64,000 nt of DNA. It comes from Saturnia japonica (Eukaryota > Arthropoda > Insecta > Lepidoptera > Saturniidae). The position numbers and the translations under genes are program-made. Positions 58,101 through 63,960 of the stretch are shown here, piece after piece (the first letter of the stretch is position 1; every line of letters begins with the position of its first letter). The notes beneath the pieces were generated by a model. It did no database searches. It worked only from the letters and a program-made list of their open reading frames with translations, and was not told where the DNA came from. Location: contig CM065321.1 in the NCBI GenBank assembly GCA_033032175.1, positions 16,266,501-16,330,500 of the forward strand. The letters run 5' to 3'.

Positions 58101-58414
58101 TAATGCCTGATGTTTTTATTAATATCATAACTAATTGACAATAATTGATTTATTTTATTTGCTATACTACTGAATACTATACTATAAAACAAACTAAGAA
58201 TAATTTACGACATTCCGATTGGCCTTATATTTCATAAGAATCTAGGCGTCGCGTATAATGACTTTTTAATTAAAATACCTATTAATACATTAATTATTTT
58301 AGGTAATATAGTCCGAGAAACAATTAGAATAACTATATTTAAAGTAAACAAAACACTCACCATCTTAAATGCCATGAGGAAAATTATTCTTTTCCAATAT
58401 ATCGGATAAATCAT
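24618..58414 (-). CDS. Secreted Spaetzle/neurotrophin-type cystine-knot protein
   Basis: Three coding exons (58414-58361, 27291-27197, 25158-24618) join in frame (phases 0 and 2) to a 229-residue preproprotein. Residues 1-25 form a signal peptide: basic WKR, hydrophobic IIFLMAFKMVLCGVVA. RVRR at 36-39 is a furin-type site. Residues about 88-204 form the knot domain with seven cysteines (91, 92, 129, 138, 151, 200, 202). The blocks FELSCAPGVADTPCRFVDAR, DSRCIQKYSYSYALV and WSMDYVRVRAGCECQI follow the spacing of Spaetzle proteins and even vertebrate neurotrophins. A 48-residue loop separates Cys151 from Cys200, and the tail (205-223) is very basic. Sequons lie at N33 and N147. A role as a Toll-receptor ligand is inferred from the family; which Spaetzle paralogue it is I cannot say. 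Confidence 0.8.
25217..25240. repeat. (TA)n microsatellite
   Basis: About 11 TA units in the intron between exons 2 and 3 of the cystine-knot gene. Confidence 0.9.
25489..25665 (+). repeat. Repeat family H copy
   Basis: Contains CACGTTTCGATATCAGCCTG, GCATGACAGCAGCGACC and GATGGATTGGGATCTCTCGG. Similar blocks occur at 39749-39925 (plus) and inverted at 28442-28575. Unclassified interspersed repeat. Confidence 0.5.
25684..25985 (-). mobile_element. Helitron-like repeat, family A, 5'-truncated
   Basis: Inverted copy of the family at 11668 and 53094, minus-strand end GCACAGCTAG followed by T at 25683. Blocks ATTCTGTAGTCCACGTGAG and GCTTACGCTGAGTAAACC are shared. Confidence 0.65.
26253..26961. 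mobile_element. hAT-like MITE with TAGGGTTGCCACA termini
   Basis: The 13-bp terminal inverted repeats TAGGGTTGCCACA are identical. The flanking octamers GATGCACG and AATGCGCG match at six of eight positions, both differences being transitions, so they read as a decayed 8-bp target duplication. The interior has no ORF but holds a strong hairpin (26301-26336, TCGTACTATA...TATAGTACGA). Confidence 0.7.
27197..27291 (-). CDS. Cystine-knot protein, coding exon 2
   Basis: Acceptor TGATTTCAG, donor GTAAGT after GTGTT. The 31 codons plus two bases encode VLCGVVADTGDVIANAS, RVRR and APQPHYSHRV. The exon is only 95 bp and CpG-rich. Phase 2 at its end joins exon 3 to give L-T-E-K-E-D. Confidence 0.85.
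27320..27560 (+). repeat. SINE family E, tRNA-derived
   Basis: GAGTTCGAATCCC is a pol III B box, followed by GAAGGAAAACGTTGTGATGAAACC, GTTGAAAATCTGTCGC and TGTTCCGGCAGCTGC. It begins 30 bp upstream of cystine-knot exon 2. Other copies: 35305-35570 (plus), 18530-18725 (minus) and a degraded one at 40700-41015. Confidence 0.7.
27608..27960 (+). mobile_element. Helitron-like repeat, same family as 41774-42514
   Basis: AATATTATAAAGCTGAAGAG, ACACGCTAATCTCAGGAAG and TACGACTAATAGGAGCGAA match the minus-strand element at 41774-42514. Both ends are incomplete. Confidence 0.55.
28442..28575 (-). repeat. Repeat family H, inverted copy
   Basis: The minus strand contains CTCACGTTTCGGGATCC, then GACAGTCGATGGAT, in the same order as the copies at 25489 and 39749. 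Confidence 0.45.
28690..28920. repeat. GC-rich repeat relic, possibly LINE-derived
   Basis: A GC-rich island with GGCAAAGCTGTAAAAGCC and TAGGGCCCCTCAGG. It has no intact reading frame. The composition and text remind me of the 5' part of lepidopteran non-LTR elements, but I cannot confirm this. Confidence 0.3.
29098..29150 (-). repeat. Fragment of Helitron-like family C
   Basis: CTTTCGTGCACGCAATACAC and AAAAAGGTACCGAAAGCTTT match the head of family C in reverse orientation. Only about 50 bp remain. Confidence 0.55.
30360..30700. repeat. GC-rich repeat-like block
   Basis: Two segments stand out from AT-rich intron: 30365-30460, related in text to 55880-55945, and 30520-30665 with GCTCACAATGAGAGCGAGTGA and AAGAGCGAGAGAGACAGAC. 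No coding support; the open frame here is very likely chance. Confidence 0.35.
30680..31060. repeat. Two diverged direct repeats of about 170 bp
   Basis: Blocks CATCTGAG..C.CTATC, CAATTAGTA.ATATTTGTA, TAGGATATGGATAT and AATCCAT..ATAGGTTATT recur in the same order at about 30687 and 30862. Each copy is followed by text related to the 44-bp minisatellite. ACGGCCGTTTTCAATAAC at 30841 is the inverse of the minisatellite core. Confidence 0.55.
31104..31410. repeat. 44-bp tandem minisatellite with palindromic core
   Basis: Unit starts GATAAGTTATTGAAAACGGC and recurs at 31104, 31147, 31191, 31235, 31279, 31323 and 31367, that is every 44 bp (one step of 43). The core AGTTATTGAAAACGGCCGTT then AGTAACT is nearly self-complementary around CGGCCG. 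Confidence 0.9.
31449..31587 (+). mobile_element. LINE 3' UTR, same family as 18725-19475
   Basis: AAGCCCGATCGAGTTTCTTA, TTTTCCGAACCG, CCTTCTTAGGG and the terminal TTTTTGATTTTGATTTGA match the end of the 18.7-kb LINE. Only the 3' tail was inserted. Confidence 0.75.
31661..31930 (+). promoter_or_regulatory. LTR-like promoter block: CRE, E-box palindrome, TATA, poly(A) signal
   Basis: Within 140 bp lie TGACGTCA (31746-31753), the 16-bp perfect palindrome TATGCCACGTGGCATA (31760-31775) with an E-box core, TATAAAAAG (31832-31840) and AATAAA (31877-31882). The block begins TGTTATAATT and ends AATTACA, as a solo LTR would. No matching flanking duplication is evident and no second copy was found, so it may instead be an orphan promoter. 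Confidence 0.5.
31931..33990. other. Intronic AT-rich sequence, nothing recognised
   Basis: No coding, RNA or clear repeat signal. One run of CACCACCACCACACACC occurs near 32128. Confidence 0.4.
34004..34314. mobile_element. hAT MITE with perfect 8-bp target duplication
   Basis: 311 bp starting CAGGGCTTCTTAAACTT and ending TTTGTGGAGCCCAG, with inverted termini matching at about 12 of 16 positions. The octamer GTTTAGAT directly abuts both ends (33996-34003 and 34315-34322). The interior ACGACCCCAT...GGGGTCGCGACCC is typical of insect hAT MITEs. Confidence 0.9.
34840..35080 (-). repeat. Repeat family D, inverted copy
   Basis: AATCGGTTCATAAACAACGAAGTTATGG, CCTGGTGT and GAGAAACTCCTCC match the family in reverse. 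A poly(A) run of about 19 lies inside. Confidence 0.6.
35305..35570 (+). repeat. SINE family E, tRNA-derived
   Basis: GTCGATCGACGTGAGTTCGAATCCC (B box), GAAGGAAAACATCGTGATGAA and TGTTCCGGCAGCTGCGCTTG match the 27.3-kb copy, and it ends near TAGAGACTTAAAAAAAA. Confidence 0.7.
36251..36828. mobile_element. Old hAT-like MITE
   Basis: Ends TAGGGCTGTCACC and (inverted) TAGGGGTGCCAAC match at 10 of 13. The flanking octamers ATCATAAC and GTCATACT match at five of eight. The interior has matching CCGGGCATTTGGCCG and CGGACG-type blocks and no ORF. Confidence 0.55.
36890..37110 (+). repeat. Repeat family D copy
   Basis: GGTAACTCAATTCGAATGTA, CATAACTTCTTAGTTTTTGAACCGATTTGGATGATTC-type text in the same order as 17575-17790. 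The open frame across it is a chance frame of the repeat. Confidence 0.65.
37802..38195 (-). mobile_element. Full-length Helitron-like element
   Basis: On the minus strand it starts TCTATGCATATTATAAAACTC after an A and ends ACACCTAG before a T, the A-T insertion expected for Helitrons. It contains ACTCAGTG-like text and GGACTATAG near the 3' end as in families A and B. Confidence 0.6.
38880..39045 (-). repeat. Repeat family D, inverted copy
   Basis: CCTGGTGTATCTTCGAAATCG, TTGAGGTATCCATTTTC and AATCGGTTCATGAAC match the inverted family. Confidence 0.6.
39180..39420 (-). pseudogene. LINE C-terminal fragment with zinc-finger tail
   Basis: The minus frame MAAKRQKWRAQVKINAKTFE...LEEL-type helix, then NNYTSENGVLTCSLCSRTLR and TKLAAHGLRSRSQ is the end of a non-LTR polyprotein: a charged helix followed by a CxxC...H finger. 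It is 5'-truncated and has no start of its own. Confidence 0.55.
39570..39715 (+). repeat. Repeat family K copy
   Basis: GACTGGTGGAATACCTCC, CAGAGCTCCTTGGGGTAGG, AACGCGTTAGTGGTA and ACCATCAGGCGGGTCGTATG match 52800-53035. Confidence 0.6.
39749..39925 (+). repeat. Repeat family H copy
   Basis: GCGTTTCGAGATCAGCCTGTG, GGCATGACAACAGCAACC, GATGGATTATTGATTTTTCGG match 25489-25665 in order. Confidence 0.5.
40700..41015 (+). repeat. Degraded SINE family E-like copy
   Basis: GAGTTGAAAATCTGTCATGAAGC, CGGTAACTCCAGTTGAGAG and TTCCTTCACTAAGTTTAGACTGATACC parallel the 3' half of the SINE at 35305. The head is not recognisable. Confidence 0.4.
41205..41430 (+). repeat. Repeat family F copy
   Basis: ATGTCATTCCGGCCTGCTGTAATG, GGAACACACTGGTCGGAAG and TTTGTTTGTGCCGAGTTGGAGG parallel 59090-59275. 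Short open frames cross it in both directions, none convincing. Confidence 0.5.
41774..42514 (-). mobile_element. Full-length nonautonomous Helitron-like element
   Basis: On the minus strand it runs from TCTATACTAATATTATAAAC (preceded by A) to GCGGGCCAGCTAG (followed by T): 741 bp with the TC start, CTAG end and A-T insertion of Helitrons. No Rep/helicase coding. A (GA)n tract near its 3' end at 41809. A related copy is at 27608-27960. Confidence 0.75.
42660..42900. promoter_or_regulatory. CpG-rich island inside the 31-kb intron
   Basis: A stretch rich in C and CpG (42715-42815) stands in AT-rich intron and holds a CCACCC-type pyrimidine run. On the minus strand a 62-codon frame starts MSLAAKAFQAIFLTAIVQSS, signal-peptide-like, but I see no good donor, so coding is not claimed. 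It could be an alternative promoter or first exon. Confidence 0.25.
43162..43518 (+). pseudogene. Decayed unidentified coding relic
   Basis: One frame is open from about 43162 to TAA 43516-43518 except for one TGA at 43228-43230. It reads KYRGLNVAPMS, stop, YLRNFCVATKPRFFGKLG, then GGRYKNVRNGTPYGEP and SRIHFMALTTLLRVKLIKVE. A different frame is open over 43173-43335. The text looks protein-like and is more GC-rich than the intron, but I recognise no family. Confidence 0.3.
43675..43893 (-). CDS. Unidentified short ORF, probably repeat-derived
   Basis: 72 codons beginning MSELPSGIYITRRWFFWPQV. GC content exceeds the surroundings. No family recognised and no splice support. It may belong to the same relic as 43162-43518. 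Confidence 0.2.
   Translation of the reverse strand: MSELPSGIYITRRWFFWPQVASNEFAFTRKGATRWWHLVGIKEKHIFSQRTLYNFSKVCVYWLIEPNARFLF
44364..44540 (-). pseudogene. Unidentified C-terminal coding-like fragment
   Basis: Minus frame after a TAA reads NKLPVLTPLLRAGYHFDIVP, YLVCGAFVLATKPYETIKTL and ends KAQLTALVESWFEKQPI with a stop. The composition looks like a real protein end, with no ATG and no clear acceptor, so a retrocopy fragment or an unlinked exon is possible. I do not recognise it. Confidence 0.3.
44700..45265 (+). pseudogene. Jockey-type LINE, 3' truncated copy
   Basis: The frame encodes IWQTIEYCCHLWDGSAKYQL, DSIERRARRLVDDEAL, HRHEVACLSVFYTLHFGECA and QELHDLIPP, the conserved end of a non-LTR reverse transcriptase, and then shifts frame near 45130. 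The 3' end has TACCATCAGGTAAGTTTGAGG and a T-rich run. It is a dead 5'-truncated copy. Confidence 0.8.
45280..45445 (-). repeat. Repeat family K, inverted copy
   Basis: On plus it reads TAAGTGGTTACCTTAATCCATGGACG, GGGAGCTCTGGAAACCC and GGTTATTTGGCTGC, the inverse of 52800-53035. Confidence 0.55.
46094..46628 (-). mobile_element. Helitron-like repeat, possibly two fused copies
   Basis: The minus-strand CTAG end is at 46097-46094. TCCGTTCAGCCGTTTTTGC and AACAAACATCCGAACATAC lie at about 46185-46235, and a second copy of the terminal text (ACATACAGCCAGACAGACA, AATAATATTAGTATG) at 46580-46628. So two 5' ends lie in tandem. Confidence 0.5.
46753..47045 (+). mobile_element. Full-length Helitron-like element, family C
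   Basis: 293 bp from TCTATATATTAATACGTGAAG (preceded by A) to GGGCGACTGCTAG (followed by T). Best-preserved ends of family C. Confidence 0.75.
47595..48177 (-). pseudogene. Pair of adjacent unidentified ORFs
   Basis: Open frames 48177-47911 and 47882-47595 follow each other on the minus strand in different frames. The first has an N-terminus rich in Arg/Ser/hydrophobics (CLYRFSIGNTV, LPRASLSTTIFIK) but starts with TTG. The second reads DKMFYINRTMFAQTFHQI, GLWGVNSVGVAATTRRFSAS and ends TLAALKIGNRQI. No family recognised; a frame-broken retrocopy is possible. Confidence 0.25.
48135..48716. mobile_element. Possible hAT-type MITE with CAGTGTTGCC ends
   Basis: CAGTGTTGCC at 48135 and its exact inverse GGCAACACTG ending 48716 fit hAT-type termini 582 bp apart. 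The flanking octamers (ATTGATAA, ACATGGTT) do not match, so the pairing may be chance or the site decayed. Confidence 0.35.
49692..50190 (-). pseudogene. RTE-type LINE, 3' truncated copy
   Basis: The minus frame encodes MTYGTETWSLTVGLIRKLKV, AQRAMERAMLGVSLRDRIRN and WQWAGYIVR, then (after a frame break near 49910) RPRTVKRSVGRPPTRWKDDI and QAAQDRSLWKSMGEAY. This is the C-terminus of an RTE reverse transcriptase. It ends in the RTE-like (ATG)n tail at 49692-49710. Confidence 0.88.
50191..51425. other. Intronic sequence, nothing recognised
   Basis: AT-rich, no coding or clear repeat signature, apart from short oligo-A and oligo-T runs. Confidence 0.35.
51430..51650 (-). repeat. Repeat family D, inverted copy
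   Basis: CCCTGGTGTATCTTCGAAATTG, AAAATGGGACCGACCTTCAGG, ACAACGAAGTTATGG and TTTTTTGTTGAAGT-type text match the family in reverse. Confidence 0.6.
52800..53035 (+). repeat. Repeat family K, best copy
   Basis: GACTGGTGGATTGGCTCCGCC, GCAAATAACCTTGTGTTGTG, CCAGAGCTCCTTGGGGTAGG and TTACCATCAGGCGGTCGGTATG, ending in an A-rich tail. Other copies lie at 14900, 39570, 45280 and 55080. The CCATCAGG end is shared with the LINE at 44700, so it may be the 3' part of such an element. Confidence 0.6.
53094..53608 (+). mobile_element. Full-length Helitron-like element, family A
   Basis: 515 bp from TCTATACAATTAATAAAATT (after A) to GGGCACAGCTAG (before T). It provides the full ends for copies at 11668 and 25684. 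No coding. Confidence 0.75.
54860..55205 (-). repeat. Repeat family K-like, two inverted pieces
   Basis: TAAGTGGCTACCGTAATCTATGGACG at 54880 and CGGTTACCTTAGCCTATGGACG, GGGAAGCTCTGGAAACCC at 55078-55180 are two copies of the same inverted motif about 200 bp apart. Confidence 0.5.
55206..58350. other. Remaining intron 1 of the cystine-knot gene, nothing firm
   Basis: AT-rich with a weak repeat-like patch at 55880-55945 resembling 30365-30460. The overlapping open frames at 57468-57977 are of low complexity and lack splice or family support. Confidence 0.35.
58361..58414 (-). CDS. Cystine-knot protein, coding exon 1 (signal peptide start)
   Basis: MIYPIYWKRIIFLMAFKM followed by a strong donor GTGAGT (58360-58355), phase 0. 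Alone it is an incomplete signal peptide. Joined to VLCGVVADTG in exon 2 it becomes a complete one. A second in-frame ATG (MAFKM) could be used instead. An out-of-frame ATG overlaps just upstream (ATGTATG). The link across 31 kb is inferred from phase, hydrophobicity and the lack of a nearer exon. Confidence 0.55.
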
Positions 58415-58830
58415 ACATAAAAATTATTTTTCGAAATTGCGTACATTTGAAAAATAAATATACATTGATGAGAACACTCAACACTATACAAATTACCGAT
58501 TTCTTAATTATCCCACTTAAAACACTGATTTTGTAAAGTTAAAAAAAGTAGTAGCTATAAAATAATGTTTTATAAAAAATACGTCGAATTGTATTCCACT
58601 TAACGTAACTTTTGAAAACGCGCAACTACGCATTCTCCCTAACTTTTAAATGTCGACTAGCGCCGTCCGCGACGGTCAGTGGCACACTGCTGACTGCCGC
58701 CGTCAGCCATGCCGTGAGAAGCTCGATATCGTAGTAATACGATAAATAAAACGAATCGTTTCATTGGAATGTCATAAAAGTTTTCGCTTGGAGCGTGCGT
58801 CGAAGGCGTCGCGTCGCGTCGCGATAAAAC
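58415..58830 (-). promoter_or_regulatory. CpG-rich probable promoter and 5' UTR of the cystine-knot gene
   Basis: Directly upstream of coding exon 1 on the minus strand lies a CpG-rich block (58660-58735) and GGCGTCGCGTCGCGTCGCG at 58806, in otherwise AT-rich DNA. A minus-strand ATGGCTGACGGCGGCAG opens 17 codons and stops, so it would be an upstream ORF in the leader. No TATA box is evident. Confidence 0.4.
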
Positions 58831-59089
58831 CATTACTGGGAAAACGTTTAGATAACCAGATATTGCTTGCCGTGAAGACGTAAATCACACATGGTGTTGC
58901 CAGCGTATTGTCTTGGTTTCCAATGGTCAAATGAATTTTTTTTACTGTAAAAAAAAATTGATAGAAATTTCGCATTCATACATTCACCGGCACATATAGG
59001 TGACATTGTATCAGGAAAATATGAAGGCAATGTAAGTGATGATAAACACTGTTCAATCAAAAAGCAATGGCGGCCACCGAGAGATTACA

Positions 59090-59275
59090 ACCCAGCGCTG
59101 TCATGCCGGCCTGTTCAAATGTGATTTCAGGGTTCGTTTGAAGAACCCGATGATGAAGGAAGAAGATAACACACTGGCCGGGAGCAGATTCCGCAGCTTT
59201 ACAGTACGGCAAAAATATTAAAATACCACTTTTTTGTTCGTGCCGAGATGTAGGACACCGTAAACCCAATTAATG
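59090..59275 (+). repeat. Repeat family F copy
   Basis: GCGCTGTCATGCCGGCCTG, GATAACACACTGGCCGGGAGC and TTTGTTCGTGCCGAGATGTAGG parallel 41205-41430. Small open frames cross it on both strands. Confidence 0.5.
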
Positions 59276-59699
59276 TTCCTTTAGGGCAAATTTATAATTC
59301 ACATCTGTTAATATAATGTTAAATGTATGATATAATTGAAGATAAGGCTAAAGCAAGAACTATTTAATAATAAAAAAACGTGTGCAGTCGGGAGACACCC
59401 ATTATAAACGAAGTTACTAAAAATAAAATAACTAAAATATTATTTGAAAATCAGTTACAACCATTAATAAAAACATATCGATGTAAGTTTTATATATAAA
59501 CATTATACAAAAACCGATAAGCCGTTGAACTACTGAACGCACGCCTATTTCCCGAGATCACCCTGAGCGGCCTTTCTCGAAGTGCACTCTTTTGCAGTTT
59601 AGCACTCTTCTGAGAAAGGGTTATACGAACGGCCGCGCACGATGCGCATCTGCTCGAATCTCAACATTTCGCACGCACAGTACACATTCGTATATTATA

Positions 59700-59722
59700 T
59701 ATAGAGAGAGAGAGAGAGGAAA
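59700..59722. repeat. (AG)n microsatellite
   Basis: AGAGAGAGAGAGAGAG after a short TATATA run. Confidence 0.85.
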
Positions 59723-59819
59723 AGAAAGTCGCATGAAGGGGGCATAACGCTTTTTCTTACGTGACGATAAACGCCAAAAACTAAAATATAATGTAATGAA
59801 ATATATGTATATATAACAA

Positions 59820-60055
59820 CTGCCTCATTAGCCTAGTGGTCGTAAACGCAAATGCTATGCTCGAGGTTCTGGGTTCGATTATCACACAGAACAAAGTGTT
59901 ATTGGGTTTTTCTATGAAATTCTTAGTAGTAGCTCGGAGTTTGCCTTTGTACCCGGTTAATGGTAATAGGTTCGCGCCCTATTACATGGGACCTAAACCA
60001 TACCCGGCGAATTGTGGATTTACATTATAGAACACCTCTACCTACCTACCTAGTA
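59820..60055 (+). repeat. tRNA-derived SINE with TACC tail
   Basis: TAGCCTAGTGGTCGTAAACG is an A-box-like start and GGTTCTGGGTTCGATTATC a B box, 30-35 bp apart as in a tRNA. The body ends in the short tandem (CTAC)n at 60040-60055. It is a SINE, not a functional tRNA gene. Confidence 0.7.
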
Positions 60056-60084
60056 TTATATATATAAATCTTTCTTAGGTATTA

Positions 60085-60450
60085 GGCTTGTTATATTCTA
60101 CAAAAAGGCACCAATACAAATTACTGATTTGCCGGACAATAATTTCAAGGACTATGTCAAGCAGGCTTTACTATCAAATGATTAGTATGGTGTGTATGAT
60201 TACGTTAATGATAGTTATGATTTTCGTAATGACTCGGACTCCTTGTCTATACATTTATGAAATTAAAAAAAAATTAAATAACTGTAAACATTAATTAACA
60301 ATTAATGCATAGTTAACTGCCGGCAATTCCGAAAATTCGTTCGAGTTTCGATTTCTCGATAACTGATATGTTTTGCGAACCGTTGGTAGTGTTTTGACGT
60401 TCATAAGTGCCGTGTCTTCTTAGGGCCTAAATTGACTATTTTTTTTTTTT
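60085..60450 (+). pseudogene. LINE 3' end, same family as 18725-19475
   Basis: CAATACAAATTACTGATTTG then CCGGACAATAATTTCAAGGA matches the coding end of the 18.7-kb LINE (DLPDNKFK region). A 3' UTR with TTCGTTCGAGTTTCGATTTCT and GTGTTTTGACGTTCATAAGTGCC follows, then a T-run. Confidence 0.75.
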
Positions 60451-60987
60451 TTTTTTGGTAACACAATAAGTAATTACTGTAATCGGTTTAGAGTTTTACG
60501 CGAACACTGTTTTTGCCTGACGAGACAACTATTTGGAACATATAGGGAAATACTGACCGTCAGGAAAATAGAAAGCACTGGGAAACAGTGTGGCATATAA
60601 CATGAGACAATTAAATTCGAATGAAGCGAAAGAGATTTGCAAAAATAGATAAATATAGTACATACTTCTTTCCATCTGCTTATTTAACATGATTTCTCCA
60701 AGAATCCTGTAGTTGACAACTTTTCATCAATACATCATAAAAAGTGATTTAAAAATATTTTGTATTCTAAATAATAAGTACGTCACAAAAACGATGCATT
60801 ATAATCCCGTAACGTCATTATTCAATTTATAATTATGTCATTTTGTACGATGGTAACAGTGACAAGTTTGACAATTCACGCAAGAGTCTAATGGTCATAT
60901 TTCCTGAATGGTGACGTCACGTTTTCTGATCGGCGCGATGCGCATCGGAGTCATTATACAATAATATAATCAAAAACTTTTTTCGGA

Positions 60988-61130
60988 GACAGGCCTCGTG
61001 GTGCAGTGGTAGTTCGATCCCCACCCATGACTGACTTTGTGTTATGAGCATAAATCAACTGTTTAGTTACTATAATACAAGCTTTGCTTAATTTAGAATT
61101 AAATGGCCGTGTGTGAAACTGTGTCCTCAT
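60988..61130 (+). repeat. tRNA-derived SINE fragment with shortened head
   Basis: GCCTCGTGGTGCAGTGGTAG (A-box-like) runs directly into TTCGATCCCCACCC (B box), so the usual 30-bp spacing is lost. The body ends around TGTGTCCTCATATTTGT. Confidence 0.5.
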
Positions 61131-61808
61131 ATTTGTCTTCATATATTGGTATTTTCCCGTACTTTCGTAGATAATTAAAAATAGAGGTTATGCGATTAAA
61201 ACGAGCAAATGAAACCGGTGCAAAGTATTTCCTCGTCTGAAGATAAATATTTTCAGTCCATTTACGTTCAAAGAACGTTCTCGAAAGGAAAAATTCTCAT
61301 TAGCCAAAATAGAATTTTTCACTTTATACTTAAAGAGTACCTGTTTCCATGATTATTAGATCAAAGCACATAACATAGTTTTAGATATCTGTGACTCACA
61401 GAAAAAATTATTAATATTCCAAAGGGAAAATTAAATAAATAAGCAATTACTTTTGCCAGATTTGTATTGTTTTAGGCTTTTTATCTATAGACCAATATTA
61501 CTCAATAATTTACTTGAATTTTTAAACATACAGTCAACTCGCATTATGACATGAAATTCTTCGGTAATTGATAAATCGATAAGCTTAGTAATGTAATCAC
61601 AATATTTCTTCCTTTACTTAAATTTTAATTACAAAACCTACTTACCAACTGGTGAGTACGATCAAAAGCCCATTACTACAATGATATAATTCTGTAATAA
61701 ATTGCACAATTAATTATTTCTTGTTTTTAAAATGCGACTTAAACAATTGACACTTGTCTGTTACCATATTAATTAAGAAATATACGTTTTGACCGAATAC
61801 CAATGGAA

Positions 61809-62171
61809 TCATTATATTAATACGTGAAGCAAAAGCTTTCTACCCCTTTTTAAGCGTATTGCGTGCACGGAAGACTATGAGATTTGGCTTGGTTAAAGTT
61901 TATATGGAGGTGTGCACAAAGCTAAAATTTATCTATAACATCTGTTACTAATATATTAATTTAAATAAAGTAATTCTGCGAATCCTAAATTGACCAGTAC
62001 CATTGAACTTAGACCCCCTAAAATATTGACATTGTCACTCATTGAAAAGTGATAGCAAGTGACGTAGATAATACTCATTGTTTAGGTTCATGAATACTGC
62101 AAATGACAAACAGAAAATAGTCTACGATCAAAGAGTCGCTGGTCGAATTTCGACCTTAGGCCGATCGATAG
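61809..62171 (+). mobile_element. Helitron-like element, family C
   Basis: 363 bp from TCATTATATTAATACGTGAAG (after A) to GGCCGATCGATAG (before T). The terminal CTAG has become ATAG. It aligns with 17893-18249 throughout. Confidence 0.65.
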
Positions 62172-62264
62172 TATGAATAAATATCCAACAATAACATACA
62201 CCTAAAAATAATTATTTTATAAATGACACTATTTATTTATCTACACTATCATAGTCGTCGTGGC

Positions 62265-62480
62265 GATTTTTAACCCCCGAATCAAAAAGACGGGTGTTAT
62301 AAGTATTAACGTGTGTATCTGTGTGTCTGTCTGTGGCATTGTAGCTCTCAAACGGCTGAACCGCTTTTGATCTAGTTTTTTGTTTGAATGTTGACTTAAT
62401 CGAGAGTGTTCTTTGCTTTATTTTAAGAAAATTTGTTTAGCCGTTTGAAGATTATCAGCTCTTTTCTATTTGAAAATATA
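62265..62480 (+). repeat. Interspersed repeat starting AACCCCCGA
   Basis: TAACCCCCGAATCAAAAAGAC, GGGTGTTATAAGT, TCTGTCTGTGGCATTGTAGC and AAACGGCTGAACCGCTTTTGA form a repeat text common in Lepidoptera. This is the only copy in the window. Confidence 0.4.
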
Positions 62481-63270
62481 TGTGAGCATCTTAAACAGGT
62501 CTATTTGAGTCGAGATTTGGTATTCTGTTACTTCGATGATATTAGCGTGCTACGAAGAGAGAGATGGGAGCAGGAGAAATTGTGGCCTCAACGTTAAACC
62601 AATAACGATAAAAAAAAATTATGTGAGCAATTCACACGTGGTAGAAGTGAAAGCTTCACATCTATTTTTTTTAATTCAGAAAATGATCAAATACACTCTA
62701 ATTTAAAGTTTATGAAAATGTACATAAAAGTACTCACAATCATTATTCACAATATCATTTTCAAATTACTGCACATTTGAAATATCCATGGTAACCTAAC
62801 ACAAAATCAATCAGTAACAAAATGTCATAAGTGTTGTCTAAAAAATTTTTGTTTCGTGCCTTTTTGGTGAGGTAATAAAATTAATTATTGCGTGGCAATC
62901 TTTTTACTGTCGCTTTCGCTTTTTCGTTTCATCGACTTTCAAATCACAACAATGGTAAAGAAGTTTTCACTTCAAAAGTAAACATTCCAATAAGATCGAT
63001 TCCTATTTTCCATACACTAGCATATAGTAAATCACTGTTAACGATTTTGTTGTAATGAGATATACAAGGAAACTTAGCGAATTATGAATTGTAACGAGTC
63101 ACTTAGCCATCCATAACCGCATATTAATAGTCGAGTAATTACGAAACAAGTTATATTAAACGTGTTCGGTTCCAATGCAGTTTTATCACTTTAAATTGGT
63201 CTAAGTAAATAATATTCGAATGAGTTGAAATTACCTATGGCTTTGTTATTATGTTTGATTTAGTACAGCT
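62481..63270. other. AT-rich flank, nothing recognised
   Basis: No open frames with splice or family support and no repeat with a second copy here. Confidence 0.35.
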
Positions 63271-63312
63271 GTGAGTCTCGGAGCCGCGTCGCGTCGCGTC
63301 GGTCGGTGATAT
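63270..63312. promoter_or_regulatory. CpG-rich pentamer run
   Basis: GGAGCCGCGTCGCGTCGCGTCGG contains tandem GCGTC pentamers, the same short repeat as at 58806 beside the putative cystine-knot promoter. It is isolated in AT-rich DNA, so a noncoding first exon or promoter is possible. Confidence 0.25.
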
Positions 63313-63884
63313 TATAATGAAATTATATTAAAACCGATCAAGGAATGTTTAATATGCAATAATACGGAGCGGTCGATAGAATATTATTTATATCGCATCT
63401 AGCAGCATGTAGTTTTTATACATCTAGTCAGAATTTAAACAGTCAATTTCGGGATTAATAATACGGGACTAAACATGCGGCATCCGCGGAATTTGCGGTA
63501 CTGAACTGAAAATGTAATTTAAAGAAAAAATGGTACAAACGTTGTTCTACATATTTGTTGCCTAATACCAACTGGCCGATAAAATGAATGATTTTCTATA
63601 GAAAAAAATTTTTTTTTTCGAATTCGGCAAACGTTGTTTTATAACGTTGTTTTATTTGAAAAATAGAATCACAGAGTATAGATTTATACCCTACAAAATA
63701 TTTTAATTCGTTGAAAGCGTTATGCAAATTTACGCTCACAATATCACTAGATTGTTTATAAACTAAAGGTTTCGACCAATTATCCGATGACATATATAAA
63801 TATACATCAGCTTATAATATAAGCCGACTGGTGAGAATTCAACGTGAAGTCTTTAACCAGTGTTATTTACATTTGCAACGCTAT

Positions 63885-63960
63885 GAAGGGCCGAATATCC
63901 GGCACTCCGGCTTGGTAGCTTGCCGAATATCCGGTATACGTAATCCGGCTAAACCACTAT
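63885..63960. repeat. Terminal-like fragment with paired GCCGAATATCCGG
   Basis: GCCGAATATCCGG occurs twice 39 bp apart (63891 and 63930). The element edge looks like the end of a hAT-type MITE but no partner end is visible before the window ends. Confidence 0.35.

Noticed and set aside
59820..59890. Possible functional tRNA gene
   Set aside because: A and B boxes are present but the cloverleaf does not close and the sequence runs into a SINE body with a tandem tail.
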